64,000 bases of DNA from Oscarella lobularis. Lineage: Eukaryota; Porifera; Homoscleromorpha; Homosclerophorida; Oscarellidae. Under the pieces are notes generated by a model. That model saw only the letters and a program-made list of their open reading frames with translations. It ran no database searches and was not told the DNA's origin. Positions 37,501 to 49,010 of this stretch are shown here, in pieces. The stretch spans positions 4,081,733 to 4,145,732 of the forward strand of contig NC_089175.1 of assembly GCF_947507565.1 (NCBI RefSeq), in the 5' to 3' direction. The number at the start of each line of letters is the position of its first letter. Positions within the stretch are counted from its first letter, which is position 1. Made by a program: the position numbers and the translations under genes.

Positions 37501-40500
37501 GCCGTAATATATACACCGCCTGCCGGAATATATACACCGCCTGCCGGCGGAGTACGTACACCGCCTGCCGGCGGAGTACGTACACCGCTTGCCGGAATAT
37601 ATACACCGCCTGCTGGCGGAGTACGTACACTGCCTGCGAGAATATATACACCGCCTGCCGGAATATATACACCGCCTGCTGGCGGAGTAGGTACACTGCC
37701 TGCCAGAATATCTACACCGCCTGCCAAAATATCTACACCGCCTGCCGGAATGTATACACCGCCTGCTGGCGGAGTATTTACACCGCCTGCCGGAATATCT
37801 ACACCGCCTGCTGGCGGAGTACGTGCACCGCCTCCCAGAATATATACACCGCCGGCCGGAATATATACACCGCCTGCCGGCGGAGTACGTACACCGCCTG
37901 CTAGAATATCTAACCGCCTGCAGGAATATATACACCGGACGCTGGCGGAGTACTTACACCGCCTGCCAACCGCCTGCCGGAATAAACCGCCTGCCGGAAA
38001 ATATACACCGGCTGCTGGCAGAGTACTTACACCGCCTGCCAGAATATCTACACCGCCTGCCGGAATACACCGCCTGCGGGAATATATACACCGCCTCTGG
38101 CGGAGTACGTACACCGCCCGCCAGAATATCTACACCGCCTGCTGGCGGAGTACGTACACCGCCCGCCAGAATATCTACACCGCCTGCCGGCGGAGTACGT
38201 ACACCGCCTGCCGGAATGTATACACCGCCTGCCGGAATGTATACACCGCCTGCCGGAATATATACACCGCCTGCCGGAATATATACACCGCCTGCCGGAA
38301 TATGTACACCGCCTGCCGGCGGAGTACGTACCCCGCCTGCCAGAATATCTACACCGCCTGCTGGCGGAGTACGTACACCGCTTTCCGGAATATATACGCC
38401 GCCTACCGGAATATCTACGCCGCCTGCCGGCGGAGTACGTACACCGCCTGCCGGCAGAGTACGTACACCGCCTGCCGGCGGAGTACGTACACTGCCTGCC
38501 AGAATATAATCACGGCCTGCCAAAATATCTACACCGCCCGCCGGAATATATACACCGCCTGCTTGTGGAGTATGTTCACCGCCTGCCGGAATATATACGC
38601 CGCCTTCCGGCGGAGTACGTAAACCGCTTGCCGGAATATCTACACCGCCTGCCAGAATATCTACACCGCCTGCTGGCGGAGTACGTGCACCGCTTGACGG
38701 AATATATACACCGCCAGCCGGCGGAGTACGTATACCGCTTGTCGGAATATATACGCCGCCTGCCGGAATACACCCCCTGCCGGAATATATACACCGCCTG
38801 CTGGCGGAGTACGTACACCGCCTGGCGGAATATATCCGCCGCCCTCCGGCGGAGTACGTACACCGCCTGCCAGAATATCTACACCGCCTGCTGGCGGAGT
38901 ACGTGCACCGCTTGACGGAATATATACACCGCCTGCTGGAGGAGTACGTACACCGCCTTCGAGAATATATACACCGCCAGCCGGCGGAGTACGTACACCG
39001 CTTGCCAGAATATATACACCGCCTGCCGGCGTAGTACGTACACCACTTGCCGGAATATATACACCGCCTGCCGGCGCAGTACGTACACCGCTTGCCCTAA
39101 TATATACACCGCCTGCCGGAATATATACACCGCTTACCGGAATATATACACCGCCGGCCGGCAGAGTACGTACACCACTTGCCGGAATATATACACCGCC
39201 TGCCGGCGGAGTACGTACACCACTTGCCGTAATATATACACCGCCTGCCGGAATATATACACCGCCTGCCGGCTTAGTACGTACACCACTTTCCGGAATA
39301 TATACACCGCCTGCCGGAATATATACACCGCCTGCCGGAATATATACACCGCCTACCGGCGTAGTACGTACACCACTTGCCCGAATATATACACCGCCTG
39401 CCGGCGTAGTACGTACACCACTTGCCGGAATATATACACCGCCTGCCGGCGGAGTACGTACACCACTTGCCGTAATATATACACCGCCTGCCGGAATATA
39501 TACACCGCCTGCCGGCTTAGTACGTACACCACTTTCCGGAATATATACACCGCCTGCCGGAATATATACACCGCCTGCCGGAATATATACACCGCCTACC
39601 GGCGTAGTACGTACACCACTTGCCCGAATATATACACCGCCTGCCTGCGTAGTACGTACACCACTTGCCGGAATATATACACCGCCTGCCGGAATATATA
39701 CACCGCCTGCCGTCGGAGTACGTACACCACTTGCCGGAACATATGCACCGCCTGCCGGCGGAGTATACGTACACCACTTGCCGGAATATATATTTCGCCT
39801 GCCGGCGGAGTACGTACACCTCTTGCCGGAATATATACATCGCCTCCCGGCGGAGTACGTACACCGCTTGCCGGAATATATACCCCACTTGCCGGAATAT
39901 ATACATCGCCTGCCGGCGGAGTACGTACACCTCTTGCCGGAATATATACATCGCTTCCCGGGCGGAGTACGTACACCGCTTGCCGGAATATATACCCCAC
40001 TTGCCAGAATATATACACCGCCTTCCGGCGGAGTACGTACACCACTTGCCGGAATATATACACCGCCTGCCGGCGGAGTACGTACACCGCTTGCTGGAAT
40101 ATATACACCGCCTGCCGGCGGAGTACGTACACCGCTTGCTGGAATATATACACCGCCTGCCGGCGGAGTACGTACACCACTTGCCGTAATATATACACCG
40201 CCTGCCGGCGGAGTACGTACACCACTTGCCGTAATATATACACCGCCTGCCGGCGGAGTACGTACACCACTTGCCGGAATATATACACCGTCTGCCGGCG
40301 GAGTACATACACCACTTGCCGTAATATATACACCGCCTGCCGGCGGAGTACGTACACCACTCTCCGTAATATATACACCGCCTGCCGGCGGAGTACGTAC
40401 ACTACTTGCCGTAATTTATACACCGCCTGCCGGCGGAGTACGTACACCACTTGCCGTAATATATACACCGCCTGCCGGCGGAGTACGTACACCACTTGCC

Positions 40501-40715
40501 GGAATATATACACCGTCTGCCGGCGGAGTACATACACCACTTGCCGTAATATATACACCGCCTGCCGGCGGAGTACGTACACCACTTGCCGTAATATATA
40601 CACCGCCTGCCGGCGGAGTACGTACACTACTTGCCGTAATATATACACCGCCTCCCGGCGGAGTACGTACACCACTTGCCGTAATATATACCCCGTCTGC
40701 CGGCGGAGTACGTAC
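34559..40715. repeat. 45-bp satellite array, block 2 (about 6.2 kb)
   Basis: Same family as block 1. The first 4 kb are dominated by variants with ccgcctgccagaatatctac, ggctggcggagtacgtacacc and cgc in place of cac, while from about 39.2 kb the units resemble block 1 again. Large internal duplications are present: 35.53-36.0 kb recurs at +1,250 bp and again at +3,131 bp. The array ends at about 40715, directly against VWA7 copy B exon 2. Confidence 0.95.
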
Positions 40716-42947
40716 ACCAGTCCGGGAAATAGCAGAAGACGGCGGAGAAATACCGCTGCCGATAAAGAGAACGTGTTTGCAAAATTGCCGAAGAATCGGG
40801 AGGCCAAGTACTTGTGGCGAAAGATGATAGTGACGTTGGCGATCTTCTCTCTCTCACGTCGTCGCTGTCAAAACCGTCTGACTCAACTCTTCTTCTATAC
40901 GAAGAAAAGTCTTCTACTGGCCTACGAGGGCGCAATCTCACTGTGAATATAGACGAATTTGTGACCTCTCTAACCGTCAGTCTTTCCGGAGAAAACCCGA
41001 AGATAATTTTGTATGGCCCTCAAGGGCAAGTTGTCGATCCTGATCCAACTTCGACGACGCAGAGTTTGACAGCTATAAGTAAGGTCACGTCACCTAGCAG
41101 TGGAACCTGGACGATAAATGTGTACAGTACGGACGAATTCGACGTGCTCGTCAAAGGAGCATCGTCTCTTGACTTTCAGTACACGCTCGTCAAACCTATT
41201 GAAACTAACCATCCCGGCCTTTTTACAATACCTGAAAAGCCTAAAATCGGTTTGAAAAAAAAATGATGCATTCATGTTCGCTTTATCTTAGAGTCTCTTT
41301 GCTCTAGGGGACACCGTCTATATTGAACTGACCGTCACGGGTCTTACAAATGAAACGACCGTTAGTGAAGTTTGTCTCCTCACGACAGATCATCAAGTGA
41401 AGGAAAATCGCTCCGTCGTTGCCGTCGCTAACGACACAGCGTCATACATGACAGAAACGAATGTAACTATTCTTGAAGATCCTTTTCTCATCCTTCTCGT
41501 TGGTCGCTACGGCGAGAGGGAGTTCACTCGCGTTGCCTCCACGCCGATCATGCCTGTTGCGCTAGAGCTCACTCTTCAAAGTGGCGATTTGGTGCTGCGA
41601 CAAGGAAAGACGGTGACATGGACGTTTCTTGTAGAGAGAGGAAATATTGGAGGGGACTCATTGGCTGAAATCGCCGTTCAAAACGATCTAGGATTTGCGG
41701 TGAGCGTAAGAGGCCAGAAATTTAGTATTGGTTCTGGCGAGACTCGTACGTTTGACGTGGATGTGACAGTGCCCGTCTGTTATCCGGAAAGTGCTGTTGA
41801 CGTTTTCATTGTGACGGCGACTCTTTCACTTGGCGAAGATGAACGCATCGTTGATTCGCTGCTACTAAATGTCCTGGTTGATTCCGAGGTATAGCGTTAG
41901 TTATTTATACAGATGCTCCCCATTGCACATACACTATCTATTTGGTACCAAGCAGTAACGCTTTTCCCCGACCATATTAGGTGTGCACCGAGATTTCTTT
42001 TTCCTTGTTAACCTTATCTGTACAGTGTATGAGAGGTTTCGTTCTTTCTCCATCGTCCAATCTACTACAAATTGATAATACCTGATTATTTTTTTGCAGT
42101 TCGTCGATAATGAACCTCCTGTGTGTTTTCTAAACACCATTGGAACGGCCGGCTGCTCCAAAGCTTCACTCAACGACTGCAACCAACGCGAGTACTGGTC
42201 GGCTACGCTTTCTGTCATAGACACTGCTTCTTCAATTGTGGTCGCTGACGTGACTGACTACTCGGTGTTCAACGGCCCAAATCAGCCTCCGTCTGACTCC
42301 CGTCCCGTCCGTTTCTCTCCAAGTTTGCCGCTGGCACGCAACGAGTTTTCCTCTGCGAATATTACGGCGCTTTGCTGCACGCAGTTTGTAACACTGCGGT
42401 TCAGGGATGACTCTGGCAACGGCGTTTTGTTTACTGCACATCGAACGGATGTTCCCAAGAGCTGCAATGTCGTGTGCAAAAACGGCGGAAAATGCAACAG
42501 CAACATGCGCAAGTGCCAATGCATTGGAGGTTACGTGGGCAACGGATGTGAAAACGGTAGGAGAGACTAGATATTAAACGGTTTATTTCTGATTTTATTG
42601 ATAGCTGGCTGCAACAAACTTCTTTCGCCACCAGCCAATGGCTTTTTCAATGCAACCACTCAAACTATCAACAGTTCAGTGAACATAGTCTGCAACGAAG
42701 GATACGTTCACGCCGGCAAGATGTCATCGACTTGTTGTCCGTTTGGCTGGACCGATTCCAGCGCCACGTGCTTTCGTCGTCATGGTGATTAAGCAGCAGA
42801 AAGGAATGGGAATGGGGAAACTTTCCTAGAACTATTTATTGTTTTACAGGTACTGGCCGCAGCCATACAGCTAGTGCAACGGTTGCTCTCATCTTTGCGT
42901 TGGCCGCGGCCACGTTCCTTTCGAATATGCGAGGCAATCTTGTCTAA
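40716..42947 (+). pseudogene. VWA7: VWA7-like copy B, 3' half
   Basis: Rest of exon 2 (40716-41249), then exons 41308-41888, 42100-42556, 42605-42784 and 42850-42947, aligning with copy A. It contains the region after the VWA domain, an EGF-like module (CKNGGKCNSNMRKCQC), a sushi-like Cys module and the hydrophobic tail ending SNMRGNLV. Compared with copy A, one G is missing near 40780 (aaaattgccgaagaa for expected aaaattggccgaagaa), shifting the frame just after the insertion joint. One codon is also lost at about 41374. The rest of the frame is open. Together with 9628-11203 it makes up a complete but disrupted gene. Nothing seems lost at the insertion point. Confidence 0.8.
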
Positions 42948-43221
42948 AACGATCGCAAACGTTTTCTTGTCCTTCCTGCTTCGTTTGCTGCCGACGTATT
43001 GTAGTAAGCCACGCGATATCTTTTGTTCTGTGTTCGTTTTTCTTGTTCTTTCGTTTCTGTAACGCCTGGTTGCAAGTCACACCATGAAATTAACTTGGCA
43101 TAGTTCTACTCTAGAGTATAGTAGACAAACGTCTATAACGGGAAAAAGAAGAAATTCTACACGGACGAAATACTCACGCTTCAATGTTCACCCACCATGC
43201 AGGCCTATTCTGAGGTATTAT

Positions 43222-46200
43222 TCACTTCAATTTCGAATCTTCTGTGTTTTCTGTCTTGCCAGACTGCCCAGCCACCGATTGAAAGGGGAGAGACGTGATT
43301 GCATAAGGAGTAACCATGTTTTCAGCAGAAGGAAAGCTATTGGGAGAAGATTCCCCTGTCGCAAGCTTCACTTGGTTGCAATTTTTGCCTTGAGAACATC
43401 CTGATTTGTTCAGACTCGACGCCATAAAGTTCATCGACACATAGTCAGAGTACCTTTCACTTTTCCTCTCGTTTTCCCGAAGCGTCGCCGGCATCGAATT
43501 TTCCTGCTCACGTCGCTGACGAACCGGACGACGACGATGCTTTGATATGAAGAAAAGTGCAACGGAGACGACGACAACGATGGCGACGCACGCAACCGCG
43601 ATGACGACAACAAGAAAGTGCCTCGTCTTCTCCGTCTTGGTCAGGCTAGTACTTTGACTTTGAGTGTACACGTATGTCGTTCTTTCTGGTTGACTAGTGA
43701 GAGTCGTTCTTTCTGGTTGACCAGTGAGATTCGTTCTTTCTGGTTGACCAGTGAGATTCGTTCTTTCTGGTTGACTAGTGAGAGTCGTTCTTTCTGGTTG
43801 ACTAGTGAGATTCGTTCTTTCTAGTTGACCAGTGAGATTCGTTCGTTCTGGTTGGCTAGTGAGAGTCGTTCTTTCTGGTTGACTAGTGAGAGTCGTTCTT
43901 TCTGGTTGACTAGTGAGATTCGTTCTTTCTAGTTGACCAGTGAGATTCGTTCGTTCTGGTTGGCTAGTGAGAGTCGTTCTTTCTGGTTGACTAGTGAGAG
44001 TCGTTCTTTCTGGTTGACTAGTGAGATTCGTTCTTTCTGGTTGACTAGTGAGAGTCGTTCTTTCTGGTTGACTAGTGAGATTCGTTCTTTCTAGTTGACC
44101 AGTGAGATTCGTTCGTTCTGGTTGGCTAGTGAGAGTCGTTCTTTCTGGTTGACTAGTGAGAGTCGTTCTTTCTGGTTGACTAGTGAGATTCGTTCTTTCT
44201 AGTTGACCAGTGAGATTCGTTCGTTCTGGTTGGCTAGTGAGAGTCGTTCTTTCTGGTTGACTAGTGAGAGTCGTTCTTTCTGGTTGACTAGTGAGATTCG
44301 TTCTTTCTGGTTGACTAGTGAGAGTCGTTCTTTCTGGTTGACTAGTGAGATTCGTTCTTTCTAGTTGACCAGTGAGATTCGTTCGTTCTGGTTGACTAGT
44401 GAGAGTCGTTCTTTCTGGTTGACTAGTGAGATTCGTTCTTTCTGGTTGACTAGTGAGAGTCGTTCTTTCTGGTTGACTAGTGAGATTCGTTCTTTCTGGT
44501 TGACTAGTGAGATTCGTTCGTTCTGGTTGGCTAGTGAGAGTCGTTCTTTCTGGTTGACTAGTGAGAGTCGTTCTTTCTGGTTGACTAGTGAGATTCGTTC
44601 TTTCTAGTTGACCAGTGAGATTCGTTCGTTCTGGTTGGCTAGTGAGAGTCGTTCTTTCTGGTTGGCTAGTGAGAGTCGTTCTTTCTGGTTGACTAGTGAG
44701 AGTCGTTCTTTCTGGTTGACTAGTGAGATTCGTTCTTTCTAGTTGACCAGTGAGATTCGTTCGTTCTGGTTGGCTAGTGAGAGTCGTTCTTTCTGGTTGA
44801 CTAGTGAGAGTCGTTCTTTCTGGTTGACTAGTGAGATTCGTTCTTTCTGGTTGACTAGTGAGAGTCGTTCTTTCTGGTTGACTAGTGAGATTCGTTCTTT
44901 CTGGTTGACTAGTGAGATTCGTTCGTTCTGGTTGGCTAGTGAGAGTCGTTCTTTCTGGTTGACTAGTGGGAGTCGTTCTTTCTGGTTGACTAGTGAGATT
45001 CGTTCTTGTTGTCGTTCTTTCTGGTTGACTAGTGGGACTCCTGCTAGTCCTGTTTCTGCTCATCGTCTCGGTACGTAAGGTAGTGCTCAACGAGATAGTC
45101 GTGGCTGTTAACTTTGTAGGTTTACTGGTGCTATTCTCCACGACTCTCTCTGTTGGCCTTGCAGGTACGGTATCTGCTGCACGATTGTTTCCACAGGAAA
45201 CCGTAGCTATGTTTTTTCTGTGACAGAACGCGCCGTTTTTCCACGGCGACGAGCTGCAGTTTTCCAGCCGCCTTTCCGCACCACTGCATTTGACTTCCGA
45301 CACCCAAACAACATTCTGAATGCTCGATTGGGACGTATTCGTCTGAGACGACTCCAACGCGTTCTTGTAATTCAGCTGACGGCAAGCGACGCGAGCATCG
45401 GCAGCCGTCCAATTGGCGTCGCATACAGTGCCCCATTGGCCGTCGTGGAAAATCTCAACAATGCCTTTGCTTATTTGTCCAGCTGCTCGGTTCAGTCTGA
45501 CAGTAGGAGCCTCTAGAAGAAACCGTTTCAAAGAAGAAATGTAGAGAAAAGAGATCTTACGGCAAGTCAATCCTTTTATATAGCCCTTCCTAGCGCAATG
45601 AAAATCGTCTGCTCTCCATCCTCCTTTAGAGCACTCTTCAATTCGACTCTCGCTTCCTCTGCATCGGGTGCGATATAGCCAAAAACGTCCATCCCTCCTC
45701 TGGCTAGGTCTAAACGTGGATTGTCTACCGCCATCGCTTTCGAGAGCTATTGCCGTCGAACCAGGAAAACCGAGCTGGCGGCACGCCACATCCGCGTTTG
45801 CCGTCGTCCAACCGTAGTCGCAGAAAAACCACCAGGACGAATGGTGAAACAGCTCCAGGCGTCCTTCGTAGGGTGACCGAGCGCGACGATCGACGAGTCG
45901 CAAAGTGCTTCCTCGAATCAGCGATCCAACTGGATCTGGAGAAAATGTATTGAATGCAGTCATGGTTAGAAATAATTTGCTTCTTTACCGCATTCAACGT
46001 AAGCCAGTTCTTTGTAGTCGCAATTAAAGCGCTCCCATCCATCAAATTTGCAGTCTTGCAGTCGCGTCTCGCTGCCGTCGCATTCGACGTCGTCCATGAG
46101 TATTTTCCGGTTTCTGTAAGTGTCGTTGCAATGACTACCCTTTGCGTTTAGAGCGTCGGGAAAGCCGAGCTGGCGGCACACAACGCGAGCGTCGGAGAAC

Positions 46201-46434
46201 GACCACTCGTGGCCGCAAACGGCGCCCCACATCGCATTGTGATGCACGAGGACTTGACCTTCTAAGCGAGTGCCTCCTCCAACGAGACGAACGTGTTGAA
46301 AGGCGTCTTTGAAATAACGGTTAGGAATATGCCGGGATCTGATCGGATTAACCTGTGAATTTTAGGATGATTGCTGCTTCCAAAAGAAGTGAGACAAGAT
46401 GCCAACAAGCGATGGTCCTTGTTGTAAAAACCAT
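43222..46434 (-). CDS. SRCR x3 transmembrane receptor, copy B (intact, repeat-expanded stalk)
   Basis: Exons on the minus strand: 46434-46353, 46306-45989, 45935-45561, 45512-43222; phases agree and give about 1021 residues. The ATG at 46434 opens a signal-peptide-like exon (CWHLVSLLLEAAIILKF). Three SRCR domains follow (about residues 33-133, 145-258, 263-364) with the usual VCGHEWSFSDARVVCRQLGF-type core. Next is a stalk of about 50 nonapeptides (TSQPERTTL / TSQPERTNL), a transmembrane helix at about 888-913 and a tail of about 107 residues with YSDYVSM and TPYAITS. NLT in many units is an N-glycosylation sequon. The intron between SRCR 2 and 3 is 48 bp, in frame and stop-free, so its retention would still give a protein. 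Probably a cell-surface recognition receptor; YVSM fits a YxxM SH2-binding site. Confidence 0.85.
43680..45050 (-). repeat. 27-bp minisatellite in the SRCR-B stalk
   Basis: About 50 tandem 27-bp units (ttctggttgactagtgagag then tcgttct on the plus strand), coding nine residues each. Two alternating forms (agagtcgttctttctgg and agattcgttc...) give TTL or TNL, and a further variant gives TGQLER at semi-regular spacing, implying a 4-5-unit higher-order period. Copy A has only about two units. Confidence 0.95.
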
Positions 46435-46469
46435 CGTTAGCGCTTTCAAACTGGGTATGATTGGGTGTA

Positions 46470-46500
46470 TGTGAACGCGCAGGGATATAAATGTACTGAT
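46470..46500 (-). promoter_or_regulatory. TATA-like box upstream of SRCR-B
   Basis: On the minus strand tttatatccc lies about 45-55 bp upstream of the ATG at 46434. This is a plausible TATA-like element at core-promoter distance. Only position and sequence support it. Confidence 0.3.
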
Positions 46501-46716
46501 ACTAGCTGTATTACTCATGCAACGGGACGAATAAGGAAGGCTTCCTGTCAGTTAGTCAAACACAGCCCTGTCGTCTCAACCAGGAAGAATTTGCTCCCGT
46601 CTTCGCGTCACTTACCTTCAGTTGAAGAGGAATCTCCATGATTTGACCTCGTCCATTTTGCTCTCTTCGAGGTGTGAAGGGCAATAGCACTACAGTGATA
46701 GCAAATTTCTTCTCAG

Positions 46717-47560
46717 AGAGAGTCCCTCGACCCAACGTCTCATTTGCGCTCTCGCCAAGGACGATTTCAGGGAGCTTCTCTACGAGACGCCGCATCTGTT
46801 CGACTTCACGCGCGCGACGAACAAACTCGCCGATCAGCAGCACATCTTCAAAAAGGCTCTGCAGGTAAAAGAAAAAAAAAAACGTTCTCCTGTTCTCCTA
46901 TTTCTATGATCACTCATGTTGCTGTTGTTGTTGTATAGGAGGATCTTCGTTATCAGCAGTTGCATAAGTGCGAAGTCGATCGGAGCATTCTCATTTGGAA
47001 TCACGTTGCCTTTCTGCAGAAAGAGCCCAAGGTAGACGCTCGTATTTGAGAAGGAATTGCCAAGACGAAACGGTGCGTGGACAACAACTTCCTTTGGTAC
47101 TTATATCTAACTTTTCTTTTGTGTTAGACGAGGCACGTTGATGATTAACAGTAATAACTGAATCACTAAACCCGGTGAAACGAGACTGAAACTTCTGCTT
47201 CTGGGTTCAAGTGATCTAGCTCACGAATTAAAGGACGAGATTGCGGTACAAAGATAATAGGAGCCGTAGTGTACTACTCTCCCTTCTTCTCTTAGGCGCT
47301 TTGCACGGCGAATTTTGAATTTGAGCCGGAGGCGGAGAGAAAGGTGACCTACAGTCTGGACATCAAAATTATTGACGACGACGAAGTGTCGACAAGCAGT
47401 TTTGCGAGCGGAGAATTCACTCCCAACGGTACGCTATTTTTCTTTTTCTTTTTTCTTGGGCCTCCCCTCCTATCTATTGCCGCTTCTCTCTTTCGTTCTC
47501 AGGCTGCATCTGCATTTTTAGCAATACGACGAATCCTACGCCGTGTAGCGTTGGTTTAAG
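46717..47560 (+). pseudogene. Unidentified split gene fragment, several exons
   Basis: Exon-like segments with good splice sites are 46717-46864 (KDDFRELLYETPHLFDFTRA), 46939-47031 (RYQQLHKCEVDRSILIWNHV), about 47170-47248 (RLKLLLLGSSDLAHELKDEI), and 47297-47430 (FEFEPEAERKVTYSLDIKII). They are separated by introns of 50-90 bp, apart from a longer gap of about 140 bp after the second, where no clean junction is seen. The second ends at a GTAGAC donor. I do not recognise the family. Together they look like one gene's exons, perhaps continuing in the exons after 48420. The dispersed element at 47590 interrupts them. No start or end is seen, so I treat this as a fragment. Confidence 0.4.
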
Positions 47561-47589
47561 TGTTGGTTTATCTAAGTGTAGCGCACGTT

Positions 47590-48350
47590 TTGCTGCCCGT
47601 TATAGAGGCGCCATATATCACCTAGATTTTGCTGACCGAGCGCATTGCCGTTTCTTCGTATCCGTTCGCTTTTCGCGTCCAAATAGCGACTGAATGTCTT
47701 TAGAATAGATCCCCAATTTACTTCGCGGCTGATTTTTTGCCTCTACTTGCTCGTATAGACCATTTTGTCATGCGTCTTACAACTGACGTCATGTGTAGCG
47801 TGACAGGGCGTGTCTTGCGTACGTGGAACGCGTTTTATTTTCGTTTTTTCGCGTTTCTACATTGATTTGCGACAAAATTCATTCGAGGTTGGGGTCAGAA
47901 ACGTATTTGCGGCCGATTGAGAGTGGTTTTAGTTCAATCAGCGCACTTTTTGTGGTGAACAGCTGCAGTGGAAGTGACCCAGGCAGGGTTGTTATATATA
48001 TACCCAGCGTTTCCATATACCTATCAGTAGCAGGAGCATGAGCTCTTGGCTAGGATAGAAGGGAGTTGGAAACTCTCCCCAAGGGTTTGACCATCATGGC
48101 CCGGTGGTCGGTCATTCTCCTCACCCGACAAGGGCTCCGGCCTTCCTAGTCCAATAGCTCCGCTGCGCCTGTGAGATACCTCTGATACCGGATAAACCTC
48201 CATAGCACCGTCTTCCGTGTGGTTTGTATCAAGTGTCGTAACCTTTTTTAAATTTTTAAAAATTTGCTACGTGAAAGAGACGCGTTTTTTGACCCTTTTA
48301 ACGGTCAAACGACGCGTTTCTTCAAAGGGGGCCTCACTTCAAAGTTTGTG
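47590..48350 (+). mobile_element. Dispersed 0.75-kb element R, copy 1 (forward)
   Basis: This sequence recurs in reverse orientation at 54293-54990 and 61033-61860 and partly at 58668-58815. Shared landmarks are acgtatttgcggccgattga, tatatacccagcgtttccat, tttgaccatcatggcccggt, cggataaacctccatagcac and tcaagtgtcgtaac. It ends in an inverted-repeat motif acgcgttttttgacc...ggtcaaacgacgcgt (48280-48320). No coding capacity. The internal region weakly resembles pol III-type boxes (ggtttgacc). It could be a SINE, MITE or Helitron end; the class is not decidable by eye. Confidence 0.7.
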
Positions 48351-48419
48351 CATTTTTCATTGTATTGATCTCTTGTCTGATTTCTAGGAGCTAGTCATTT
48401 CCTTATTGCATCTTTTCCT

Positions 48420-49010
48420 AGGCTCCAGTGTGGTCTATCTATTTCAAAGCCAGATAGCCGAGAAGAGCATCAAAGCCAAAGAGGCGTTGGGATCACTCAT
48501 ATCTTGGATCAAGCACAGAGAATCATTAGCGTTACGAAACGCGTCGAAGCGGAACTGAGGCGAGTAGAACGAAATTCAGAACCATTGATTTTATTACTCT
48601 CTGCGCTCAGATTGGCCATGTACGTAATGGACAACGATCCTTATCCCGTGGATCAGATCAGGGGTCCTCTGTTGCGACATCAATGCTGCTGGCGAGATCC
48701 CGACGAGACGAACGTCGTAAGTTTGGATCGAGGGAGGATATCGATGCGTCGAAGTCACTCTTCTGTCTCCCCAAGGCAAAAAAACTCTATTATTAAAGCT
48801 TTAGGGTCGAGACCGTGCAATATCATTATTTTCTAGGAATATCGTCGGCACGTCGTCGACCTCGCCACGGATTCATTCTCGCGTATTCTGCAATTTGAAG
48901 AGCATCCCATAACAATATTGATGATAGGATATCGTGGAGTGATTATGACATCAATATTTGGGGTTGTTCTTTCTCTCTTATCAACTCTATCTCTGCAGGT
49001 AAGTATACAA
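48420..49010 (+). other. Unidentified exon-like segments
   Basis: A segment ending at the donor near 48718 is open and encodes HILDQAQRIISVTKRVEAEL and later LRLAMYVMDNDPYPVDQIRG. A second segment from about 48837 encodes EYRRHVVDLATDSFSRILQF. Splice sites fit, but no family is recognised. They may continue the unidentified gene before element R, in which case R sits in an intron. Confidence 0.35.

Noticed and set aside
11204-40715. VWA7 copy B with a natural 29.5-kb intron hosting nested genes
   Set aside because: No clean donor/acceptor pair restores the frame at 11203/40716. Copy A has no intron there, copy B also has a nonsense codon and a frameshift, and other introns are about 50 bp.
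48040-48250. tRNA-derived SINE or small nuclear RNA gene in element R
   Set aside because: A ggtttgacc box and a hairpin-rich look are present, but no cloverleaf and no proper A/B-box spacing could be drawn. Kept only as an unclassified dispersed element.
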